This document shows, in pieces, positions 25,890 to 37,900 of a DNA stretch of 64,000 nucleotides. The notes beneath the pieces were generated by a model, which saw only the letters and a list, made by a program, of their open reading frames with translations, ran no database searches and had not been told where the DNA came from. The translations under genes were made by a program, and so were the position numbers. Numbering within the stretch: position 1 is the first letter of the stretch; each line of letters starts with the position of its first letter. Origin of the DNA: Treponema sp. (GTDB lineage Bacteria; Spirochaetota; Spirochaetia; Treponematales; Treponemataceae). The stretch lies in the NCBI GenBank assembly GCA_017484285.1, contig JAFUTH010000017.1, positions 62,001 to 126,000 of the forward strand. The letters run 5' to 3'.

Positions 25890-27479
25890 ATGGGAATAAG
25901 AAAACTTCCAATCGGAATCCAGGATTTTGAAGATTTAAGACAGAATGGCTATCTCTATGTAGACAAAACTGCTTTCGTGTACAAACTCGTCACTGAAGGA
26001 AAGCCTTATTTTCTCTCTCGCCCGCGCCGTTTTGGGAAGAGCCTCCTTCTTTCCACGCTAGAAGCGTATTTTCTAGGCAAAAAAGAGCTTTTTAAAGGCT
26101 TAAAGATTTATGAAGAGGAAGAAAAGTCCGAAAACCCGTGGCAGGTGTACCCTGTGCTTACATTTTCGCTTGCGGCGGGGGAATTTACGACACCAGACGG
26201 ATTAAGAAAGGCTCTTTCTTATTGTCTGAAGAAATTTGAAGAAAAATATGAGTTGAAACAAAAAGATGATTGGGATTTGCCAGTGCGTTTTAAAGAAAAC
26301 CTGATGGAAGCCACAAACAAGACAGGCAAAAAGGTCGTCGTCCTCGTCGATGAGTACGACAATCCGCTTTTAAAGAACCTCGGCGTAAACGAAGAGCAGG
26401 CAGAAGCAAACCGCACGCTCTACAAGGCGTTTTTCGCAGTTCTCAAAGACCAGGACGCTTATCTCCGCTTCGTTTTTTTTACTGGAGTCACCAAATTCAG
26501 CAAGGTTTCGATTTTCTCTGATTTGAACCAGCTAAAAGATGTTACCCTCAACAAAAGTTTTGACGCAATCTGCGGGATAACGCAGGAAGAACTGGAGTCA
26601 AATTTCAAGCCGGAAATCGAAAAAATGGCTGAAGAAAACGGAATGACTGGCGAGGAATGTCTTTCCGAGCTCAAAAAAATGTACGACGGCTACCATTTCT
26701 GTATGAATTCGCCCGACATTTACAATCCGTTCAGCCTGCTCAGGGCATTTGACGAAAATAAATTCGGCTCCTACTGGTTTTCAACGGGGACTCCTACATT
26801 CTTAATCAACAGACTCAATGAAATCAATTTTTCCCCGCGTAATTTCATTGAGACCGTTAAAATATCAGAATCCCAAATAAACGATTACCGACCAGAAAAT
26901 CCTGACCCAATTCCGCTTTTGTATCAGAGCGGCTATCTCACCATAAAAGATTGGAATTTAAGGCAGCTTTCCTACAAATTGGGGTTCCCGAACAACGAAG
27001 TGAAATACGGCTTTTTGGACGCATTAGCCCCAGGTTACCTGCATATCGAAGACAAGCCCGCACCGTTCAACATCGACCTTCTTGACGATGCCGTGGAGGA
27101 AGGCGACTGTGAGGGAATCAGAAAATGGTTCACCGCGCTTTTTGCGATTTTACCGTACACTGCGGGAAAAGAAACTGAAACCGTCATCGAGCAGAATTTC
27201 CAGAATGTGATTTACATCTCGCTCCTCGTTTTAGGGAAATATGTCCGCACGGAAGTTCACCAGTCGCTTGGCAGGACGGATTGCATTATCGAAACGCCTG
27301 AATATGTGTATATTTTTGAGTTCAAGCGCGACGGCTCAGCAAAAGAGACTTTGGAGCAAATTGAAGCACAAGTTTATGCAAAACCTTACGAGGCAGACAG
27401 CCGCAAAATCTTTAAAATTGGCGTGAATTTTTCAAGCGAGACGAAAAATATTGCCGAGTGGGAAGTTGCGGAGCATTAA
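25890..27479 (+). CDS. AAA-ATPase-like protein with C-terminal PD-(D/E)XK nuclease domain
   Basis: 529 residues. Residues about 1-290 form the AAA-ATPase-like domain: the opening LPIGIQDFEDLRQNGYLYVD, Walker A RPRRFGKSLLLST, Walker B VVVLVDEYDNP. The last 150 residues are the PD-(D/E)XK-like domain with the motif EYVYIFEFKRDGSAKETLEQI (E and FEFK). The family is widespread and multi-copy in Treponema, Bacteroidetes and Firmicutes. Its function is unproven; a role in DNA metabolism or defence has been proposed. It is a single gene with its own promoter region downstream of the palindromic array. Confidence 0.88.
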   Translation: MGIRKLPIGIQDFEDLRQNGYLYVDKTAFVYKLVTEGKPYFLSRPRRFGKSLLLSTLEAYFLGKKELFKGLKIYEEEEKSENPWQVYPVLTFSLAAGEFTTPDGLRKALSYCLKKFEEKYELKQKDDWDLPVRFKENLMEATNKTGKKVVVLVDEYDNPLLKNLGVNEEQAEANRTLYKAFFAVLKDQDAYLRFVFFTGVTKFSKVSIFSDLNQLKDVTLNKSFDAICGITQEELESNFKPEIEKMAEENGMTGEECLSELKKMYDGYHFCMNSPDIYNPFSLLRAFDENKFGSYWFSTGTPTFLINRLNEINFSPRNFIETVKISESQINDYRPENPDPIPLLYQSGYLTIKDWNLRQLSYKLGFPNNEVKYGFLDALAPGYLHIEDKPAPFNIDLLDDAVEEGDCEGIRKWFTALFAILPYTAGKETETVIEQNFQNVIYISLLVLGKYVRTEVHQSLGRTDCIIETPEYVYIFEFKRDGSAKETLEQIEAQVYAKPYEADSRKIFKIGVNFSSETKNIAEWEVAEH

Positions 27480-27549
27480 AAACGAGTCTTTTTTTATTTA
27501 CCAGACTTAAAGTCAAGAAAAATCCCGCCGAAAAGATTCTTGTTTAAAC

Positions 27550-27583
27550 AAAAAAAGCACCTGATTGCAAAAATCAAGTGCTT
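27550..27583 (-). terminator. Intrinsic terminator of the giant Ig-repeat gene
   Basis: On the minus strand: AAGCACTTGATT, a 5-base loop, AATCAGGTGCTT (one mismatch), then a T run. It lies 38 bases past the stop of the frameshifted C-terminal fragment, supporting the view that the fragment belongs to the same transcript as the large gene. Confidence 0.75.
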
Positions 27584-27620
27584 TGGGTTTGCTTATTGTA
27601 GTGCAGCAGTAGATACTATT

Positions 27621-28898
27621 TTACTCTGGAAGCAATACGCTTTGTTCCAAATGAGTGGAATTGTATCCAACTGTTAAATTGCCAGTATACCCTGTGCCCG
27701 CAGTTTCGATGAAAGTATTATCTTGACTCGGCGGATTTGCCGCGCAAACTACAACCGTCTCCCATTTTCCTGTGTATTCCGAATCGGTATTTGCACCGGC
27801 TTCAATGTTTTCCACAATTGTAAGCGGCCAAGACGTTCGCAGTGAATACTTTGTTCCACCGTAAGAAATCGAATAGCTACAGATTACAGGGCGCACATCA
27901 TTTGTTCCAAACTGCTTGAGCGTTATGCTGTTGTACATACCGTTTGTAAAGAGAGTATCTACAAGGATTTTCTTTGTAACTGTAAGTCCTGATACAGCAC
28001 CGCTTGTTCTAGTTGGGGTAAGAAGCGCATACTTTAAGTAAGAACCCGTTGAGTCGTAGTACGCAAGATGAATACGACCGCTTGCGTCTGTAATCATCGT
28101 AACATACTGCCCCGCAGCATCCGGGTCTACTTCTACTGCGTCTTGCCAAGAATTTGTCCAATTGCCATAGTAACCACTTGCAGGAGAGTTAAGATAGGTA
28201 ATTTTGAGACCGCCAGCAGCTTCATCATAGTAGGCGATGTATACAACATCCAAAACTGAATCGTAAGCCATGTCGAAGTAAGAAGAATCTGCTTTGCTAG
28301 AAGTAATTTCTTCGCGTCCAGCTGGGGTGTCAAGACCAACATCGGTTTCTTGAGTTACTGAATTATATTGATATGTATTAGCGACTATTCGACTCAGATC
28401 TGAATAAGCGGTTTGACCAGTTTGCTCTTTTTTCTGCGAAATACTCGTTCCTTCATGGAATCGCCAAAACACAATAGAACGAGATTCATCCGCTTTGTCA
28501 AAATATGCCACCATATTCAATGTGTCTCTTGCGTTGCCAGAGACTTGCATTTTAATATTCTCATAGCGTTTCATTGTTGTACCAGAATAAGAATAGCCCG
28601 TTGTATTGCCATTGAAAGATAAATTACCGAGTCCTAATCTTCCAGATTTTTGATCGTTATATGGTCTATTCCAATAATATGCAGCAGGTAATGTTGAGAA
28701 TGTCTTACCCCATTGCACAGAACCAAAATCAGTATAAGCGGCTCCTCCCCAGTTCATATTATGAAGGAAAACCCATGTTGGAGTACCTGCCGCATTATAG
28801 GCAAAGTCTCCGCCATAGATTGCACCAGCCCAAGAATATGTTAACTGTGTTCCATTAGCTCGTAAATACTGATTATTATCCGCATACATCCACATCAT
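27621..28898 (-). pseudogene. C-terminal fragment of the giant Ig-repeat lipoprotein, separated by a frameshift
   Basis: 425 codons from the first ATG, but the frame is open further upstream and joins the large gene if one base is removed near 28923-28932: MKPVL would continue as YGSGNKTGAMMWMYAD. No ribosome site precedes the first ATG and there is no signal peptide, so it is unlikely to be an independent gene. The sequence is beta-rich with repeated blocks reminiscent of a beta-propeller (VVYIAYYDEAAGGLKITYL, RIHLAYYDSTGSYLKYALL). It probably forms the outermost domain of the surface protein. It could be a true mutation, a switchable site, or a sequencing error. Confidence 0.75.
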
Positions 28899-28911
28899 AG
28901 CACCAGTCTTA

Positions 28912-31900
28912 TTACCGCTTCCATATAAGAACAGGTTTCATAACGGCTTCGCTTCCACTGTAATTCGTAGTAGTTGTATCCCACATGTAAATGTAACGTT
29001 TATCAACATGGTTCGGAGCGAAAGTAGAAGATTCCTTATTGTAATCGGCTTCATCACTATTTGAGTTATTTAAAGATTCAATGGTGTTGTTAACGACCTT
29101 GATGCTTCCCGATTTTGTAAGGAGACTCTTAAGAACTGTCAGATTGCTTCCATCGGCAACAGTTGTTTTAGAAGTTGTTCCTAAGTACACAGTACCGCCT
29201 GTAAGGTTAAAGCCTTTTACCGTAATCTTTTCATTTGTCGTATCATCAATACTTGCGACAAAGGCACCACTTGCAGAACGTCTCAGATATTTCTTTGTGC
29301 CCGAGTCAAGGTCACCACTAGAGATGTCGGTGATATACGGCACGACGTCCATCTGATAGCTCGGGCTGTGCGTAGTCCCGTCGGTTACTGTATATGCGCC
29401 GCCTGTTGTGTCAGGTGCGCTTACCGTAGAGGCAGTTGAATATTTGTTTCCGTCATATGCAGTTACGACGAGACTTATATCCGTCTCAGCGACATTCGGA
29501 ATCTGAGCAGTATCGATGCTGACTGTCCAATACACTTTGTGTCCTTTTTGGGCAAAATAATACGTATCGTCGTAATGACCAATTGTTTTTTCTGAGCCAG
29601 AGGCATCTTCGCTGATTGTCCATTCATAAGAACCCGTTGAGCTGCTTCCGCTTGTCGCGTTCCAACCTGATGCTGGACTATAGGTTGCCATTGTTATATT
29701 GGCAAAGCCTGTTAATGCAGCTCCATCTTTAGCATTAAGAGTAAACGCAAGGCTCTCTAACGCATGATCATCATACGCCGTACCAGTGAACGTAATCTTT
29801 CCTGAGACTTTCGGGTCACCGTCATATTCGCCGCTTGTTGCACTAGAGTTATAACCTGTCGCATTCTGCCAATCTTTTTCCAACTCAATATGACCGTTTG
29901 CGCTCTTGTTGTCATAGAGTGAGTTTTCGTCTGCGCTTGCCCAGTAGAACGGATTCACGACGACTTTTGGCGGAACTGAGTCCACAAGGTCAATCGTAAA
30001 GTCGTTTACATAAAGAACACACTTCTGGCTTGTTGAGCCTTGTGTTGTTTCTTCGGTGCTATCCCAGAATGTGAATGAACCGCCTTTGCCTGCTCCGTCA
30101 TTTGTTTCTGCAACGCTTGCAACGAGTGCTGTATTAGCGAGCGTGTAACCGTAAAGGTCGGTCGCTGTGTTATCTATCTTGTTGTAGGTAACTTTGCCAA
30201 GTTTGCCATCTTCCACAAGACTTGTAATGCTAGAGTTTTCCGTTCCCGCAGTTCCGCTTGAAGAAGTGATAGGTGTTGTTCCCGAAGCATCTTTTCCGTA
30301 GACCATCATAATATCGCCGTTTCCGCCGACAAGTTCTGCCACGACAGCGAGTTTATTCTTTATGATGAATGAAGAGCCGTAGTTTGCGGTTGCGATTTCT
30401 TGCGCAGCCTTGACCTCTGTCGTTTTGATGTCTTTATCATTAGCATCGTAAAGGTTATAGCCCACGAATTCGTTTTCCGTCCATGTGTCGCTTGAGTTCA
30501 AGTCTGTTCCGAGCCAAACTTTTGCAAGACGAGGAGCATTATTCTCAATTTTTACCGAATATTCCGTGCCCGAAACATTGCCCGCTTTGTCGAACACAAG
30601 CACGACGAGTTTTGCAGGTCCGTCAGGCATATTCGTTGAGTGAATTGACGCATCCCATGTAAAGCCCGTTGATTTTGAGCCGCTCACGCTTTCAGGCATT
30701 AAGTCGCCATCATCGCCGCTTGTGAAAGTGAACGGATTTGCCGAGTCACTTGAAGAATTCTCAGAACCTGTGTTGTCAACGACCTGTGCGTACGGGAAGT
30801 AAGCGGTTGTCTCTGTTTGCTCGGTTACGCCCGTGCTCGTGTCGAATGTGATTGTCGTACCATCGATAGAATCAATCTTTCGCAACACGCCACCGATTTC
30901 AATCAAGCCGCCTTTGCGAATATGTTTGTTATCAGAAAGTGAAGAATCAGCCGTAAAGGTGTAGCCGTCCGTCTCCATTTTTCCTGTGACAGCCAAAGCC
31001 CACAATGTGTAAGTGTTTGTACCTTGCGTGAATGGGCGTTTTGTGAGAATTGCACGTGAAGTATCATCGACTTTAACTTCATTCTCCGTTTTTGAACCAT
31101 ACAGATACGCCTTAGAGTCCTCAGTTCCACTCGTGATGAGCGGGTCAAGAACAGCCTGCCGCTTGTAAGAATTGCCTTCCCGAACATAGTAGAACACGGC
31201 TCGCTCAAATCCAGAGCCAGGTTCGCTCACTTTTCCGCCAAGAATGAATTTGTAGTTTGAATCCACAACGCTGAAATCGTTAGAAAGTGACTCGCTTGTT
31301 TCTGAATCAGAGCCGTTGTAGATTTTGTTGATTGTCGGAGCATCGTTATCAATGTTGAGATTATACGTTGTCGTTACGGTATGTCCGCCACTATCTGTCG
31401 TGTCGGTTACTGTGACAGTGTAAGAAACAGAGTCGCTAGATTTATCAACAGGAATAAAGAGATACTGAGTTTTTGAATTACCGTCATCGCCTGTTGTTAT
31501 AGTTGAAGCAAAATAATCTGTTCCTGCTGTCAGCTGAGTAGAGCCTTTTTTAACCGTGTAGCTTTCAAGTTTAGATTCATCGTACAATTGAACCGTCAAA
31601 TACCAGTCGCCTTTGAGATACATGCCGTCTTCATACACTCGGAGAGCAGAAGCGGTAGAACTTGCCGTGCTGCTGTCTGCATCATTTGAAGGAGAAATTT
31701 CTGTGCTGTACTGTCGGAGCGTTGCTTTCTGCGTCGGAGCAGTTGCATCGACATTGATGTAGTAAATCTGACTCCATGCGCCCACTTTTCCGTTTGAGTT
31801 GATTGCGCACGCACGGATTGCGATTTTGTTTACGCTACCAGATGCAGGATCCATTTCGCCACTAGTGTTGATTGAAAGATTCCAAGACGTCGTTTTGTTC

Positions 31901-34900
31901 GCCTTTACGCCCCACCATTCATTTGCCGCAGAGTCAGAAGTGAATGTAAGCGCAGAATCAAATCCCAAATCAGTCTGTGCGGAATCTTTGTCGTAAACGG
32001 CGTAGCCGTAACCGCCTTCGTTCACACCGCTTGTATTTTTGCTTACCGCAGAAGAAACTTTGCTTGAATTCCATGCAACCGTTCCGTCATCTGCGACAGA
32101 GCCAATCTGCAAGTAAACGGCAGAAACGCTTGCTTCGCCTATAGGAATTTCAGAACTTCCCGTTACGCGGATAGTGCCGCCCAAAATCACGCCGCCTGTC
32201 GCCGTTCCTGTTGAATCGGGATAAGAGATTGTCGTTCGCGGTCGGTCGCCCTCTGGGTTATGCAGGATTGAATGTTTTCCGATTGCAGCATTTCCAAGTT
32301 CGTCAACAGAAAGAATATACACGGGCAATGTGTAAATTCCATCATCAGAAATAGCAGTTGCATATGTGTTGTTGTCGTAATCTTTAATTACATCATCAGC
32401 AATCAAGAACTTGTACTGAGAGGCACTTGCATCATCGGCAAAGCCCTTATCAAGCCATGTTGCACTTTCTATCAAAGTTATGTCGTCTGAAGTTCGCTGA
32501 GTTTCGTTTGGAATGAGCCATTTCGTGCTTGCTGTCGAAGAGCCACCATTGTCAATTGCGCTTCCGTTGAGTGTAATCGTTCCCGTGACTTCTTCCGTTG
32601 ACTTCGGATTTGAGATTGTGATTGTCGGTCCAGTCTGGTCAACAGAGAATGAAGGTGTCGTGTTACCCATCAAGTCCGAGGTATCGTATGCATAGGCAGT
32701 ACAAGAAATAGAACCTGTCGCGAATTGGGAGACATCAACAACATTTGTTGTCCATGGTGCGGGCGAAGCCTCAGTTGTGCCGAGGATACCGTATTTTGAA
32801 GACCAACTCTCTTCATCTGTTGTTTCATCTGTGGAAAGCGTAACTTTTTTCTCGAGTGTGTTGTCGGTACTGTCAATGCCAGTCAAAACAAATTGCATTC
32901 TGTCAATGCCGTTTGCATCGTATGCCTTGAGAATAAATCGCACATACCGTCTAGTTGTGCCACCGAAAACAATTGATGAAAGATTCACACCATCAGAGAT
33001 TTCTTCGCCTGCCGCATCATGGAGCGTATCTTCCTCTGTTCCCTTCGCGTCTTTGTACACTTTCGCTTTGACAGAGACGATTGTCGGTGAGTCGGAATCT
33101 GAGCGGTATACAACACAGACATCGTTGTCGGTTTTGGTGTCGGTCTTAAACTGGAAGTACGGACGCGCAAGAGCAGTCGATGTGCTGCTTTCGGTTATGT
33201 ATGTTGCATTTCCTGTGTAGAAGACTTTGCCAGTGTTGTCTTTGACATAGAAGTAGATTTTATGTGAGCCATCAGTTGTAGTCTCTGGCTCGAAAGTCCA
33301 CTCACCGCTCGTTGGCTTATACTCTGTGAAGTCTCCCGTTTTACCCGAAACCGTTCCATCGTCAGCGACAGTAAACGGGCTATCTGAGACTATGAATGTA
33401 TCGACGACCGCCGTTGCTGTTGCGTCATCGTCTTTAATCGTACCGCTGATTTGCGCATTCGTACCGAATTTGAGAATGTAAGAAGGAGATTCGTTATCTT
33501 TCGCTACATTTGCGAGATTCGTAATCTGTACGACAGGGCGGTCTGAATCTTGTGCGACAATCACTAAAACCGGCTCAGAGTAGCCTTTGTTGCCCGCGAT
33601 GTCTTTTGCAACGGCGCGAAGATAGTACGAGCCATCTGGGAGCGCGGTCGTGTCGAATCCTTTGACCGTAAAACTGTAATTTCCTGTAATCTCATAAGTA
33701 GTGGAGTCAGTTGGAATCGATGTCCACGTGTCATTGTCTACCGTATTGTTTTCCGTTGGCGTTGCGTACTCAATTCCAATGACAGAATCATTTGGCAACA
33801 CGTTTGAGTCGCTTACCGTACCGCTCAGTGAGATTACACCGTTTACCTGTGTGCCCGCCGCCTTCTCCGACGAATCGGCATCGGTGGGGGCAGTGAGTGT
33901 GACTGTCGGCAAAATTTTGTCGAGGGCGAGTGTTCCGATGCTGACAATTTGGCTGTTTCCCGAGCCTGCGTTGTCGGTGACTTCTGCATAGACAGTAAAG
34001 TTGCCCGTTGTATCACTTGCATCAAATACGGCTGCGCTATTGATGGTCAGTTCCCAGTTCTTTTTATTTTTGTCAGAACTATCGTTCGCCGATGTAATCG
34101 TGATTTTCCCGTAGGCACTTTCGGTCGTCGTAATTTTTTTGTCATTTATTGTAACGACAATCGTTCGCACACCCGCGTCAGCATCGGTCGCCGTACCGCT
34201 GAATGAACGATTGCTTTCTGCGTTCGTGTATTGAATTGCGGTTGCATTTGAGATAATAGTTGGAACTTGCGTGTCGACATTAATAGACGCCGAGCGATAA
34301 AGCACCTCTGTCTCAGAACCATTCTCATCAGTCTCCGCAACAGTGACGGAATCGAGAGCGGTATTTCCCACATTATCTTCTGCGACGAGCACAAGATAAT
34401 TACTACCTTCGGTAAAGCCTGAAAGCACGGTGTCAAAGGTTGATTCAACGGTCACGTAATATTTGCCGTTAATCACATCTTGAGAATCTGGCGCAATAAA
34501 ACCGCCCAATGTGCCGTTTGTATTTGTGGTATCGGTATAGAAGACACGCTTTTTCTCAACCGTTGCCAATGGAGCAAAGTAGCCGGTCGGGCTCGACATG
34601 ACTTCGGTAATAATATCATCGCTCGTTTTGTCAGTGGCAAGTTCTTCTGTATAGACCTTGTAGTAAATCATCTTTACGCCACTGCCACTGTCATCAGCAA
34701 AGTTTCCGCGAATAGTAATGGTGCTCGCGTTTCCGTAAGTGCCTGCTGAGTATTTTCCACCGACGTTTTTGTCGAGGTCATTGTCCCATTTAGGATTTGT
34801 AGAATTAGAGTCAATATCATCGTTGTCGTTTGTGCCGACTCGAAAGTAGATGTCCTTGTTCTTTGAGTCAGACAGATGTATGCCTCTCGGAGCTTGCGTA

Positions 34901-37900
34901 TCAAACACAAGTGAAATATTTGCCGCTGCTGTATTGCCTGCCTTATCGGTAACGGTGAGGACTGCCGTTGCCCCGCTCGACCACTCCTTCATGTCGAGTG
35001 ATGCAAAAGCCCATTCAGAGACTTTTTCGGTTTCGGTTCGAGAGATGACATGTGAGCCACTCGTTTCAGTCACACTGAGCGTCACGCTTGCAATGCCGAG
35101 GTTGTCGGTTGCAATGCCGGAGAGCGTAAATACTTGCTTTTTGTTGTTGACGTAATAGACCGTCGTGTTGTCGGTCGTTTTTTTGTATGAATCGCTGAGC
35201 ACATAGCTCTGGATAACTGGATTGGTTGGGTCATAGGTGATAGAAACAAGCGATACGTCAGTGATATTGCCCGCCTTGTCAACAAAGCGCGCATAGATGT
35301 TGCCTGTCTTTGTAACCAAGTCAACCGGAATTGAGACAGCGAATGAGAATATGCCTGTTTCATTGCCCTCACTATCTGTGAGCGCACTAGGCGTGATGGT
35401 CTGAATGTGTGCGTCAGCAATGGTCTCAGCCGTGGCGAGCGCATCTGAGCTGACTTTTTCATAGGGGCGCACGTAGACTGAGTTGATACCACTGCCCTTT
35501 TCTTCGATATGTGCCGTAATATAAATCGCAGCTTTTCCGTTTGTGTAGTAAGTTGAGTCGATTGCCTGTGCATTTGCCGCAGCCGTGCCGACTTTGACGC
35601 TTGTTTCGTCGAGCGTCGGGGCCGCGGTATCAACGACGATGCGCATCGTGCCCAAAGAAGAAGGCGCGTTTTTATCGTTGCCTGTATAAGAAGCCGTTTC
35701 TGGAACAGCGGTGCTGTTCGTTGAGTATGCGATTCCGTTTCCAAAGGTGTCTTTTGCAATAATGACAATATTGTATTTGTCTTCTTCGAGACCCGTAAAA
35801 CTTGCATCCCACGTGTACAAACCGTCACTCTCAGCAGTGCTCCCCGCGGTGATGATAACCGCACCCGTTTTGACTGTAGTGCCAGTCTCAGGAATAAGGA
35901 ACACCTTGAGATATTCATTTGTGGTCGCGAAGTTTGCGTCGGTGACAGTACCCGAGAGCACGAATGCGCTTGAAACATAACCGCTTACGTCAGAGCTGAT
36001 AGCAACACGGGGCGTGATTGTATCGCATGAAATAGTGGCAGTTGACTCTGCGCTGCGGTTATTTTTGTCAGTGGCGGTGAATATAACAGTCTGCTCTTCT
36101 TCAAGCCCTGCCTCCGTCTCTTGCTGCCAGTTGACAGTGACAGCATACTTTTTGCCCGTTTCGGCACCGCTTTCATCAGTGACTGTCTCGCCCTCACCCA
36201 CAACGACATACTGATTGTTTGAAACAAGCGTGTCGATGTTCGTATCGACAACTTCGACGTACACGGTGGTTGCCGTATCGGTTGTGGTGAGCGTTGCCTT
36301 GTCCGCAACCACGCTGTCATCTTTTGCTGCTTTTATCGTGACAACCGGCTTTGTTGCATCGAGCGTGAGCGTTGTTTTTTCGGAATAGATAGCAGTGTTT
36401 CCCGCGTTGTCTTTTGCACCGTAGTAGATGTGAACCGTACCGTCCGCACAATTATTCGTCTCGGCAAATTCTTTGATGGAGACGGTCGCGTTCCAGTTCT
36501 TCTCTCCCTGATTCATCTGAGTCCAGGTAACTGCGTCATAGTCAGTCGGAACAGTGCCGCTCGTTGAGACAACGTAGCCGAATGTGGCGACACCACTATA
36601 GTCATCGGTGACTTCTGCATTAATCGTGAAGTATGTTGACTCATCAAGGAATACAGAAGCGTCTGCCGTCGCATTGCTGATAACCGGTGCATTGCCGTCC
36701 ATCATGAAAGCAAACTTTGTTGCGTTCTGCTGCTCGTATTTGTCAGTAAGCGTAAACAAGATGGTGTAGCTTTCGCTCACTGGAGAATCGAATGTGATGG
36801 TCGCGTTGAACGCCGTGCCACTGTTTGCATAGGTAACGGTTGCAGGCTGCGTTTCAAGCACTTTGCCGTCTGCGTCGATGAACACGGCAGAGACCGTTGT
36901 GCCGTTGTCAAAGCCTTTGCTCGACGGTGAAACGATGCCTTCGATAGCAAATCCGTTCTTTTTGTATCCCGTTGCCGTCGTGATGTTCAATGAAGGCGCG
37001 CCTGAATCCACCGCGATTGCAAAATTGCCAACCACACAGTTTCCGTAAGGATTTGTGCTGTCATCACTCAATTCAGTCACGGCATAGTCCCGTGCTAGAA
37101 CTTTTACGAAATAGACGCCCTCGGTCTCAGGGAGAAGGTAATTGATTGAAGCAGAAGTTTTTCCTGACAAAACCTTGTAAGGATTCGCTCCATACGCCTC
37201 GTTTACATCGCTGTCAGCAAGCAACGCAAAGCCGCTTTCTTGAGTTGAGTCTTCTTTATATAAGCAGATTTCGTATTCTACGATTGAGTCATCATCAGTG
37301 AATGAGAGAGAAAGTTTGTTGTTCGTCGTCGTGCCGAAGAGGTTCGTTTCGATGTTTATGCCGCTCGCGCTCGTGACGCTTTCGTCTGCGTTTCCGAGCG
37401 TGATTTTCGGGCGGTCAGTCTCCTGATAGATGATGAAATTCTTGCCATCATTGCTGTCTTTTGACGAGTACGTGCCCTTGTTGCCCACCGTGTCGACTGC
37501 CGTAACGATGACTTCCGCCTGAATTCGCGCGTCATCGCCCGCCTCTTTGACGTCACGGAAGAACGCGGTGACAAGGCTGCTCGGGAATTCTTTATTGATT
37601 GAGTAAATCTTGCCCAATGAGCCGTCGAGGTCAATCGTCGTCTCGTTTTCTTTTAGGTATTCCTGCAATTCAGCGAGAATTGAATCGTCACTCGTAAGCT
37701 CTTTTTCGAGGTCGGTGCTCGCCCACACATCATAGGTGACTTCCTCAAGGTTCTGCTCGTTGATGCTTCCCTTGATGCTCACGCTGCCGTTGATATAGGT
37801 GTGCGTGTCTTCATTTCCAAAGTAGTCCGAGCCGGAGACTGTCGGTGTAATTGAAGAAATCGTAACTTCTGGTGCCGTCGTGTCGATGTGGACGCTTCGG

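Noticed and set aside
25890..27479. A named anti-phage defence system
   Set aside because: Only one AAA-ATPase/PD-(D/E)XK gene with no partner genes; the family is multi-copy and its function is unproven.
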